The position numbers and the translations under genes are program-made. A stretch of 64,000 bases of DNA from Brachybacterium squillarum M-6-3 (lineage in GTDB: Bacteria; Actinomycetota; Actinomycetes; Actinomycetales; Dermabacteraceae), in assembly GCF_000225825.1 (NCBI RefSeq), contig NZ_AGBX01000001.1:744001-808000 (forward strand), read 5' to 3'. The stretch's first letter is position 1. Each line of letters opens with the position of its first letter. This document shows positions 57,056 to 64,000 of the stretch, one piece after another. The notes beneath the pieces are model-generated. The model worked only from the letters and a program-made list of their open reading frames with translations, was not told the DNA's origin and searched no databases.

Positions 57056-57069
57056 GTTCGCCGTGGAAC
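57056..57069 (+). other. parS site 12 (degenerate)
   Basis: GTTCGCCGTGGAAC, two mismatches to the site 1 word, 74 bp after site 11. A weaker AGTCCCCGTGGAAT follows at 57115-57128. Confidence 0.6.
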
Positions 57070-57526
57070 CGTCGATCGAACCTGTCCGGTGCGGCGGGCA
57101 GGAAGAGATGGTGGAGTCCCCGTGGAATGAGCCGTGTGATGGACAGCGGCGTCGGCCGGGATCCCCTTCGTCCTCACGTGCAGCGCGCGGGGCGTCGATG
57201 CCCAGTCCGCAGGCTCATCAACCACGGCAAGGGTCTCGGTGGTGATTGTCAATGTGACAGAAACGGAGATCCATGCCGCGACGACGCCAGAGGGAGGGGC
57301 TCCGGCCGCTGCGGTCGACGGCGTGTCGGGCTGTCCGTCGCGGCGGTGGAGCACCTGGTGGACAGTGATGTGGACGACGGGCCGCGAGTCGCCCTGCACG
57401 GTGGAGTGCGCAGCCGTCGTGACGTGCGCGGACAAGTCCCTATATGTGAGGTGAGCCACTCGCAGTCGTGTTCTTGCTGGTCAGACGCGTGAGGGGCTCA
57501 TGTCTGATGCTGTCCGGATCCGCTGG

Positions 57527-57608
57527 TCGTCCACACGACAATGTGGATGAGTGGTGGACGGCCCGGCTCCTCTCTGGTGGACAGTGCTGTGGATAACTCT
57601 GTGGACGT
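57527..57608. promoter_or_regulatory. DnaA-box cluster at the right edge of the parS region
   Basis: TCGTCCACA (57527-57535), inverted TGTGGATGA (57542-57550), TGGTGGACA (57575-57583), the exact box TGTGGATAA (57588-57596; TTATCCACA on the other strand) and TGTGGACGT (57600-57608), five boxes in 82 bp. This is denser than the dnaN-dnaA region. Confidence 0.68.
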
Positions 57609-57765
57609 AGCGTTGGTGCACGTCAGCCTCGGCGTGTCGCTCCGTCTTGACGCGCGGCTCGAATCACCTGGGGCTTGCCAGGTGGACACCGATCGAGACT
57701 CGGGAGTCCGGGCACTCGGAGCAGCGAGCCGGCGTCCGTATCGGAGGGTCGTGCACCGACTCCCC

Positions 57766-58245
57766 TCAGGAGGACGGGACAGTTCCCGGAGCAGCATCGC
57801 TCGGGGACGCGTCGGGGTCGCGGAGCATCCGGTCGACCTCGTGCTTGGGCAGGTTCCCGACACGTCTCTGCTGCACGGCCCACCTCCCCGCCAGCGGAGC
57901 CTGTGCCGGGTCGGACGTGTCCTCGGGTGCTTCCATGCGCCGCACCCCGGTGACGTCCTGCGTCGGCAGATCCCCCAGCTCGAGCACGTCCGCGGGACCC
58001 CCGGAGTCGTCGTGCCCGTTCAGCGCACCGGGTTCGACGGCCCTCAGGAGGAGCCAGGTCGGCAGCTCCTCCACGTCCAGCCGGACGAGGGTCTCCTCGT
58101 CGGGGCCCTCGATGACCGCGGTCAGCGCGCCCGATCCCCAGCGGCGGGCCAGCTCGTGCAGCACCGTCCGTGCCGGTCGGGCGGGCAGGCACCAGTCGGC
58201 GGTGACCAGGAGGAGCAGTGGCGGGCCTGCGGTCGGGCTGTGCAG
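57766..58245 (-). CDS. thioredoxin-fold protein with degenerate active site
   Basis: About 159 residues. After a short leader comes LLLLVTADWCLPARPARTVL, a thioredoxin beta-strand and active-site helix in which CxxC has become CLPA (second Cys lost). Next come a strand ALTAVIEGPDEETLVRLDVE and the cis-proline segment ELPTWLLLRAVEPG; a less conserved tail follows. It sits right after trxB, where trxA often lies. No ATG, GTG or TTG occurs in frame upstream of the fold. A CTG at 58245 has GGGAGG 4 nt before it and is my start choice; GTG 58164 would cut off the active-site strand. Unlikely to act as a disulphide reductase. Confidence 0.6.
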   Translation of the reverse strand: MHSPTAGPPLLLLVTADWCLPARPARTVLHELARRWGSGALTAVIEGPDEETLVRLDVEELPTWLLLRAVEPGALNGHDDSGGPADVLELGDLPTQDVTGVRRMEAPEDTSDPAQAPLAGRWAVQQRRVGNLPKHEVDRMLRDPDASPSDAAPGTVPSS

Positions 58246-58364
58246 GGATCCTCCCGTTCCCGGGGCGGATTGCCGAGCGATCGTCGCGTGGGCAGACGGC
58301 GACGCGGCGGGCGTCCCCTCCCCGTGGGGAGAGGCGCCCGCCGCGTCCTCGTCGTGCCCGGTGC

Positions 58365-59453
58365 TCAGGCCTGCACCGGGGCCGCCTGCTCGGCGGCCTC
58401 CTCCGCCTCGGCGGCCGCGGCGGCGTCCTCGCTGCCGAAGGCCTCGAGGTCCGCGAGCCAGCGCTCGGCGTCCAGGGCCGCCTGGCTCCCGGAGCCGGCG
58501 GCGGTGATGGCCTGGCGGTAGGTGTGGTCCACGACGTCACCCGCCGCGAACACGCCCGGCACCGAGGTGTAGGTCGAGCGACCCTGGCAGACGATGTAGC
58601 CCTCCGCGTCGAGCTCCAGCTTCCCGGTGAACAGGTCCGTGCGGGGCAGGTGCCCGATCGCCTCGAACACGGCGTCCGTGGCGACCTCCCGCTCCTCACC
58701 GGTGACGGTGTCGCGCAGCGTCACGGACTCGACCTTGTCGGTGCCGTTGATCGAGGAGACCTCGGAGTTCCAGGCGAAGGAGAGCTTGGCGTCGGCCTCC
58801 GCGCGGCGGGCCATGATCTTCGAGGCGCGCAGCTCGTCGCGGCGGTGCACCAGGGTCACGGACTTCCCGAAGCGGGTGAGGAAGGTGGCCTCCTCCACGG
58901 CGCTGTCGCCGCCGCCGACCACGATGATGTCCTGGTCCTTGAAGAAGAACCCGTCGCAGGTGGCGCACCAGCTCACGCCCTTGCCGGAGAGGCGCTGCTC
59001 GCCCGTCACGGACAGCTTCCTGTACGCCGAGCCGGTGGCGATGATGACGGCCTTGGCCCGGTAGACGGTGCCGTCGTCCAGGGTCAGGGTCTTCACGGGG
59101 CCCTCGAGCTCCACGTCGATGACGTCCTCGTACTCGATGACGGCGCCGAAGCGCTCGGCCTGCTCCTGCATCCTGGTCATCAGCTCGGGCCCCTGGATGC
59201 CGTCCACGAAGCCCGGGAAGTTCTCCACGTCGGTGGTGGTCATCAGGGCGCCGCCGGCGTCCAGGGCTCCGGCCAGCACGATGGGATGCATCTCGGCGCG
59301 GGCCGCGTAGATCGCGGCGGTGTAGCCGGCGGGGCCGGAGCCGACGATGACCAGCTCGTGGACCGTGCCGTCGTCCTGCGGGCCGCTCGCCGCGCCCTCG
59401 GTGGCGGGAGCGGTGGTGCCGAGGATGTTCAGTGCTTGGATGGGCTGGGTCAT
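58365..59453 (-). CDS. trxB: thioredoxin-disulphide reductase
   Basis: A 362-residue flavoprotein. FAD-binding [18 protein letters not shown], redox-active [16 protein letters not shown]-binding [19 protein letters not shown] and the C-terminal FAD motif [22 protein letters not shown]. It has an N-terminal extension of about 30 residues and an Ala/Glu-rich tail of about 30 residues beyond the usual 310-320. ATG 59453 follows GGAAGGATCC. Upstream of the thioredoxin-like gene in the same direction. Confidence 0.96.
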   Translation of the reverse strand: MTQPIQALNILGTTAPATEGAASGPQDDGTVHELVIVGSGPAGYTAAIYAARAEMHPIVLAGALDAGGALMTTTDVENFPGFVDGIQGPELMTRMQEQAERFGAVIEYEDVIDVELEGPVKTLTLDDGTVYRAKAVIIATGSAYRKLSVTGEQRLSGKGVSWCATCDGFFFKDQDIIVVGGGDSAVEEATFLTRFGKSVTLVHRRDELRASKIMARRAEADAKLSFAWNSEVSSINGTDKVESVTLRDTVTGEEREVATDAVFEAIGHLPRTDLFTGKLELDAEGYIVCQGRSTYTSVPGVFAAGDVVDHTYRQAITAAGSGSQAALDAERWLADLEAFGSEDAAAAAEAEEAAEQAAPVQA

Positions 59454-59619
59454 GGGGATCCTTCCGGGAGGGGCCGCCCGGCGCGGGGCGGATCGTGGGG
59501 TCGGTGCGGGACTGCTGGACTGCACGGCGGGTCGTGCCGGCGGGTCGGGGTCGTGGGGGGCCGGGGCGATCAGGGACGGCGCGTCGGCGGACGGAGCGGA
59601 CGCGGGAGGGACGGAGGGA

Positions 59620-60180
59620 TCAGGCCGGGGTCCCGTCCACCAGGACGGTCCCCGTCCACAGCCGGTCCTCGGTGGGGACCTCCGAGGCGGACTCGCTGCC
59701 GCACTCCGGCAGCACCACCGTGGTCGAGACGGTGCCGCCGGTGGCCTGCAGGGTGGTCTTGTCCATCGGGCCGTGCACCAGCAGCCAGGCCGGTGTCTGC
59801 TCCGGTCCCCATGCCACCTCCTCCATCAGCAGGATCGCGTCCGTGCTGCCCTGCTCCTGCAGGCACTGCACGGCGTCGAAGCTCGTCGTCGGCTGCAGCG
59901 CCCCGTCGTCGATCAGGGACTCCACCTCGGTGCCGAGGCTTCCCTCGGTGACAACGGGCAGGGCCGCCGCGTTGTTCCCGCCCCTGGCGGTGTCGATCGA
60001 CGCCCCGGTCCGGTCACGGCCGATGGTCGTGGCCTCCAGGGCGCGGGTGAGGGTCAGGCCCACCAGGACGGCGAGCGTCGCGGAGACGACGATCAGCGGC
60101 AGCGGGATCCCGAGGACCGTGGGATAGCGGCGCGCCGGGCGCCGGACCCGCCGGGGCCCGGGGGAACCCTCGCTGTGCAT
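59620..60180 (-). CDS. hypothetical single-pass membrane protein
   Basis: A 186-residue protein, not recognised. A basic Arg/Pro-rich start ([12 protein letters not shown]) leads to one membrane helix [21 protein letters not shown] (about residues 25-45), then an extracytoplasmic domain with two cysteines (VQCLQEQ and PECGSE). ATG 60180 is 2 bp after the pseudokinase stop; a GTG overlapping that stop at 60186 is an alternative. Co-transcribed with the pseudokinase and murJ. Confidence 0.68.
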   Translation of the reverse strand: MHSEGSPGPRRVRRPARRYPTVLGIPLPLIVVSATLAVLVGLTLTRALEATTIGRDRTGASIDTARGGNNAAALPVVTEGSLGTEVESLIDDGALQPTTSFDAVQCLQEQGSTDAILLMEEVAWGPEQTPAWLLVHGPMDKTTLQATGGTVSTTVVLPECGSESASEVPTEDRLWTGTVLVDGTPA

Positions 60181-60182
60181 GG

Positions 60183-62804
60183 TCACTCGACCCGGATCTC
60201 CGCCACCCGGCCACGGTAGCCGCTCGAGTCGCTGGTGTCCGTGGGGAGCGAGGGGAACCACAGCGCCAGCTCGGAGGCGTCCACCGGTTCGTCCAGCTCG
60301 AAGGTGACCTCGCCGTCGCCGGCGAACTCACCCTCGGCGATGGTGTCCCCGAGGGAGCCGTCGTCGTTGACCGTGTGCAGCTCGATGGTGCCGCCGCTGT
60401 TGCGGGCGGTGGTGACCACGACGGTGGAGACGGTCGACTCCTCCTCCAGCTCGAGGCGCAGGCCCATGCCGTCCATCAGGCCGCCCCATTCCGGGGTCGA
60501 GTAGATCTGGGTGGACCAGTAGGTGTCGGTGTCCCCGTCGGTGATCAGGTCCACCTCCTCCGGGTGGTCCGCGTCCTCGCCGTCCTCGGTGATGATCTCG
60601 ACGCCGGCGAGGGAGGCGGCCGGCAACTCCGGCTCCTCCTCGGTGGTCTCCTCCGCCGACTCCTCGGCGGTGGCCTCCTCGCTGGTCGCGGCGGCGGACC
60701 CCGGGGTGGTGTTCAGCGGGTTGGAGACCCGGTCGCGCAGGCCCGAGGTGATCGAGGACAGCGCGAACACCATCGCCAGGATCACCAGCAGCGCCCCGCC
60801 CAGCAGGATCCACTGCGACTGCCGGGAGCGCTCGGCGGGCTGCTCCGGGCCCATCGCGAAGGTCTCGGGGTCGTCCGCGTCCACGGCGACGCCGACCACG
60901 TCGCGCAGCAGGGCACTGCGGGAGGCGGGCTGGGCCGCCGCGCCGGCGGGAGCCTGGTCGGTGGAGGCGTGCTCGCGGCCGCGCACCACGATGGGGCCCT
61001 CCTCCTCGGGGGGCGGCGCGGTGGCGGGCAGCATCGACTCCTGGCGGCCCGCGACGGCGACCGGTCCGGTGCCGCCGGTGCCGCTGCCATGGTGCACGGA
61101 GGCGACGGGGGTGATCTCGACGGCGGTCTCCTCCGCCGGGGCCGTCGGGGCGGCGGCGTCCGCGGCGGGGCCTCCGTCCTCGGCGGTCCCCGCCCCGGGG
61201 GCGTCGCCGGCAGCGGTGTCGGGGGTGGCGGAGGCCGGGATGGTGGCCTCGGCGCCCGCGGTGCTCGCCGCGGCCGCGCCGGCTGCGGGGGCCAGCGGCC
61301 AGTGGCTGCCCGCGGTCGCGGCGGGGATCTGCTCCGACGCGTCCTGCTCGGGCTTCTCCGGGTCCTGCCCGGCCGTCCCGCGAGCGGCGCCCTCAGGGGC
61401 GTCCGCGGGAGTCGCCGTGGACGGGTCCTGCCCCGCCTCGGCGTCGGTGGCGGCGCCCGGTCCCGCGGCGGCGTCCTCCGGAACGGGCTTCGGGGCGGGG
61501 GTCGGCTCGATGTCCAGGTGGCCGGGGAAGGCGCCGGCGGTGCGCTTGCGGTCCAGGTGCAGGTCCTCGACCAGCTGCTTCGCCTCGCGCGCGGCGGCCG
61601 GATCCTGGGGAGCCGCGTCCGCGGGGGCCGGATCCTGCGGGCCCGGGTCCGCGGTCGGCGCATCCTCCGCCCCGTCGTCCTCGGCCCCGACGCTGCTGAC
61701 GGCCGAGGCGGTGGCGGCGCCCGCGGCTCCGGCGCCCAGCGCGAGAGCGGTCGTGCGGTCCTCGTCCTCCGCCTGCTCCTTCGCCGAATCCTCCGCCAAG
61801 TCCTCCGCCTGCACCTGTTCCGGGGCGGGGTCGGCGGTGGGCTGCTCGGAGGCGTCCGCGGGGGACGCCTCCCCGGTCGCGGGGACCGGCTCCATCGCGC
61901 GGGTGCTCTCGAGCTCCGGCTCCTCGGGCCCCGTGTCCGTGCCCGCGGGGGCCTGCGTCCCCGCGACGGCCTCCTCCGGGGTGGCGACGGCGCCGCGGCC
62001 CGCGTAGGCCTCGAGCGTCACCGGGATCGACTGCCACGGCTCGAGGGCGGCGATCAGCCCGCGGGTGGTCTCCGGGATGTCCTCGGCGGACTCGTTGAGC
62101 ACCAGGTCGCAGAGCAGGTCCAGGTCCTGCGGGATCGGACCCTGCGCCAGCGTGGAGGGGCGCGGCACCCGGCCGTCGTCCCCGCGGCGCGGGCTGCGCC
62201 CGGTCAGTGCCCGGTACAGCAGCGCCACCAGGGCGGAGGTGTCCTGGAAGGAGGCGACCTCGCGGGAGCGGTCGAGCTCCGCGTGGGAAGCGGCCTCGAC
62301 CCCGACGCCCAGCACGGACACCGCCCCGGAGGCGGTGTCCACGAACAGGCGGTTGGAGTCCAGGAGCTGGTGGCGCAGGCCGCGGCGGCGCGCGGCCTCG
62401 AGACCCTGCGCGGCCTCGCCGATGATGGACCGGGCCGTCTCCGGGTGCAGCGCGCCCTTCCCCAGCAGCGCGGCCAGCGGCGGTGCGGACGGGAAGGGGT
62501 ACTCGACGACCGTCATCGGGGCCTCGAGCTGCACCCCGTCGTCGGGCACCGCGTGCCCCTCGCCGAGCACCACCATGTCCCGCACCGGGATCAGGTGCGG
62601 GTCCTCCACCAGGTAGGCGCGGCGCACAGTGTCCGCGGTCTCGAGGGCGATCTCGCCCTCGACCACGAACAGCGCCACCGCGTCCCCGCTCGCCACCGAG
62701 CGCGCGCGATACCATTGGGCGCCCTCGGCGACCTGGGACAGGGGGATCGTGCCCTCCAGGGTCCACCGGGAGTGCAGGGCCTCCTGATGCGGGGTGGTGT
62801 TCAC
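60183..62804 (-). CDS. MurJ-associated pseudokinase with discoidin-like C terminus
   Basis: An 873-residue membrane protein. Residues about 1-260 form a kinase-like lobe (ARSVASGDAVALFVVEGEIA, then an HQLLDSNRLFVDTASGAVSV region where HxD-type catalytic residues are missing). Residues 270-640 are a long Ala/Pro/Glu linker. One membrane helix (WILLGGALLVILAMVFALSS) precedes a secreted galactose-binding/discoidin-like domain of about 145 residues (DLITDGDTDTYWSTQIYSTP ... GYRGRVAEIRVE). This is the layout of the C-terminal part of the mycobacterial MurJ fusion Rv3910, here as a separate gene after murJ. GTG 62804 has AAGGA upstream. Likely regulates peptidoglycan precursor flipping through an FHA protein. 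Confidence 0.8.
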   Translation of the reverse strand: MNTTPHQEALHSRWTLEGTIPLSQVAEGAQWYRARSVASGDAVALFVVEGEIALETADTVRRAYLVEDPHLIPVRDMVVLGEGHAVPDDGVQLEAPMTVVEYPFPSAPPLAALLGKGALHPETARSIIGEAAQGLEAARRRGLRHQLLDSNRLFVDTASGAVSVLGVGVEAASHAELDRSREVASFQDTSALVALLYRALTGRSPRRGDDGRVPRPSTLAQGPIPQDLDLLCDLVLNESAEDIPETTRGLIAALEPWQSIPVTLEAYAGRGAVATPEEAVAGTQAPAGTDTGPEEPELESTRAMEPVPATGEASPADASEQPTADPAPEQVQAEDLAEDSAKEQAEDEDRTTALALGAGAAGAATASAVSSVGAEDDGAEDAPTADPGPQDPAPADAAPQDPAAAREAKQLVEDLHLDRKRTAGAFPGHLDIEPTPAPKPVPEDAAAGPGAATDAEAGQDPSTATPADAPEGAARGTAGQDPEKPEQDASEQIPAATAGSHWPLAPAAGAAAASTAGAEATIPASATPDTAAGDAPGAGTAEDGGPAADAAAPTAPAEETAVEITPVASVHHGSGTGGTGPVAVAGRQESMLPATAPPPEEEGPIVVRGREHASTDQAPAGAAAQPASRSALLRDVVGVAVDADDPETFAMGPEQPAERSRQSQWILLGGALLVILAMVFALSSITSGLRDRVSNPLNTTPGSAAATSEEATAEESAEETTEEEPELPAASLAGVEIITEDGEDADHPEEVDLITDGDTDTYWSTQIYSTPEWGGLMDGMGLRLELEEESTVSTVVVTTARNSGGTIELHTVNDDGSLGDTIAEGEFAGDGEVTFELDEPVDASELALWFPSLPTDTSDSSGYRGRVAEIRVE

Positions 62805-62876
62805 GGACCGTCCTTCATGTTCTCCATCGGGACACGCTCGGGACGAGACGCGCCTCCGGCTCGGGAACTTCCCATG

Positions 62877-64000
62877 CTACGAGGTCACCCGCAGCCGACC
62901 GGGGAGCCGACGCCCGGCCGCGCGGACCAGCCAGCGCACCTCGTCGACCCGCAGCAGCCAGGCCACCCCCACGAAGACGGCCGTCATCACCACGCCGAGC
63001 ACGGCGCCGCCGAGCGCCGCCACCAGCCGGTGGATCCAGAGCACGTCGCCGAGCAGGGCCATCAGGCCGCTGCCCGCCGCCCAGGTGATCACGCCCGCCA
63101 CCGCCAGCTTCCCGAACACCACGGCGCCCGTGCCCAGCGAGGGCGAGGTCGCGCCGAGCGCGGTCCCGTGGCGGCGCAGCATGACCAGGCCCATCACCCA
63201 GCCGGCCACGTTGCCCGCGCTGGAGATGATCGCCGCGGTCATCGTGGCGTACATCGGGTCCACCAGACCGAGCACGATCGGCACCCCCGCCAGGGAGAAC
63301 AGCGTGATCGGGATCTGCACCAGGAACGGCGTGCGGCCGTCCTCGTAGGCGTAGAACACGCGCTTCATCAGGTACAGCGCGGCGAAGGGCACCAGCCCCA
63401 GCATGTACCCCATCAGCACCAGGCCGTTGGCGCGGGCCCCCTCCACCCCGGTGCCGCCGCCGATCACCCACATGATCGGGCCGGACAGGGCGATGAAGAC
63501 GGCCGTGCACAGCACCATCGGCACCAGCAGGATCCGGTTGGTGCGGGCGTAGGACTGCAGCGCCCCCGTGTGCTCGTCGGCCGCCGCCTGCCGCGAGATC
63601 GCCGGGAAGGCGGCCGTGACCAGGGAGACCGCGATGATGCCCTGGGGGATCATGAACGCCAGGTAGGACCAGTCCAGGCTCAGCAGCGCCGGGTAGCGCG
63701 CCGCCTGGTCCGGGTCGTCCTGCAGGCGTTCGTTCATCGCCACCGCCCCGCCGGTGGACCAGCGGGTGGCCCAGATGCCCAGCTGCCCCAGGCCCAGCAT
63801 GCCCAGGGTCCACAGGCCGATGTGGCTGAGCTTGCCCAGGCCGAGCCCGCGGAAGCCCCAGCGCGGCCGCAGCCGCAGGTTCAGCTTGCGCACGTACCAG
63901 AACAGGAAGGCGACCTGCGCCGCGGACCCGCCGACGTTGATCGCGGCCATCGCGATCACCATCGCCAGGGTCCAGGTGGAGGGGTCGCCCTGCCGGCCCC
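62877..64000 (-). CDS. murJ: lipid II flippase MurJ, C-terminal part
   Basis: The open frame enters from beyond the window and ends with TAG at 62877; about 375 C-terminal residues are visible. It has about eight to nine hydrophobic helices. MviN/MurJ features include FMIPQGIIAVSLVTAAFPAISRQAAADE, RTNRILLVPMVLCTAVFIALS and YLMKRVFYAYEDGRTPFLVQ. The protein stops shortly after the last helix and lacks the fused pseudokinase found in mycobacteria, which here is the next gene 72 bp downstream. Confidence 0.92.
   Translation of the reverse strand, partial: GRQGDPSTWTLAMVIAMAAINVGGSAAQVAFLFWYVRKLNLRLRPRWGFRGLGLGKLSHIGLWTLGMLGLGQLGIWATRWSTGGAVAMNERLQDDPDQAARYPALLSLDWSYLAFMIPQGIIAVSLVTAAFPAISRQAAADEHTGALQSYARTNRILLVPMVLCTAVFIALSGPIMWVIGGGTGVEGARANGLVLMGYMLGLVPFAALYLMKRVFYAYEDGRTPFLVQIPITLFSLAGVPIVLGLVDPMYATMTAAIISSAGNVAGWVMGLVMLRRHGTALGATSPSLGTGAVVFGKLAVAGVITWAAGSGLMALLGDVLWIHRLVAALGGAVLGVVMTAVFVGVAWLLRVDEVRWLVRAAGRRLPGRLRVTS

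Larger units (their letters stand above)
54594..57765. other. gene-free parS/DnaA-box region (candidate centromere)
   Basis: A 3.17-kb stretch between parB and the thioredoxin-like gene with no ORF showing family features or the codon bias of its neighbours. It contains at least twelve parS-like sites between 55219 and 57069, several weaker half-sites (54894, 55103, 55311, 57115), DnaA-box pairs at 54916-54936 and a DnaA-box cluster at 57527-57608. Open frames here are created largely by the parS words, which translate as VSRET, FPVER or similar. Confidence 0.85.

Noticed and set aside
55726-57459. Minus-strand open frames of 200-240 codons in the parS region
   Set aside because: No family features and no codon bias like neighbours; they contain peptides such as VSRET that are just translated parS words.
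57766-58164. Start of the thioredoxin-like protein at GTG 58164
   Set aside because: This would remove the first strand and the WCLPA segment, which clearly belong to the fold in the same frame.

Overview
The window is a GC-rich actinobacterial chromosome segment spanning the replication-origin neighbourhood. Gene order (gyrA, gyrB, dciA, recF, dnaN, dnaA on the minus strand; rpmH, rnpA, yidD, yidC, jag, rsmG, parA, parB on the plus strand; then trxB and murJ) is the conserved actinobacterial origin block. Low-GC signals are almost absent, and the overall content fits a Brachybacterium/Dermabacteraceae-like micrococcal actinobacterium. That taxon is an inference, not something the sequence proves.

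Left accessory arm (1-32.9 kb). Positions 1-10.4 kb hold a catabolic locus for four-carbon sugars and sugar acids. It has a tetronate branch (a Rossmann dehydrogenase cut by the window edge, a four-carbon acid sugar kinase and a GntP permease). It also has an erythrulose branch: a DhaK-type kinase, an RpiB-type isomerase and a TIM-type isomerase, the same enzyme families as LerK, DerI and LerI of tetritol catabolism. A GntR/FCD regulator lies at the right end, and its probable operator (ATCCTATAGGAT-like) occurs three times in the locus. A conserved 81-bp element with terminal inverted repeats occurs twice inside it. Next come a VOC pseudogene, a GH94-type phosphorylase with its LacI regulator, and a tripartite tricarboxylate transporter (tctC-tctB-tctA). 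A fructan/sucrose locus follows (two GH32 enzymes, an ABC sugar importer, a LacI regulator and a wrecked levansucrase), then assorted small genes. Several genes here are decaying: VOC, levansucrase, cupin, an ECF sigma factor and a 40-codon ORF with a stop at codon 2.

Central block (33.2-54.6 kb). tRNA-Ile, a DLW-39 microprotein and tRNA-Ala precede a broken sigK-like sigma gene whose anti-sigma partner is intact. The gyrase and replication-initiation genes are transcribed leftwards from the dnaN-dnaA region. rpmH and the membrane-protein-insertion and partition genes are transcribed rightwards from a divergent promoter. ParB is unusual: about 355 residues of low-complexity linker separate its ParA-contact peptide from its CTP/DNA-binding core.

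Centromere-like region (54.6-57.7 kb). About 3.2 kb between parB and the thioredoxin-like gene next to trxB has no convincing gene. It holds at least twelve parS or near-parS sites in 1.85 kb, flanked on both sides by DnaA-box clusters. This is the most notable structure in the window: a compact partition centromere next to the gene for its own binding protein.

Right end (57.7-64 kb). A thioredoxin-fold protein lacking the second active-site cysteine, thioredoxin reductase, a membrane protein, a MurJ-associated pseudokinase with a discoidin-like C terminus, and the C-terminal part of MurJ, which runs off the window.
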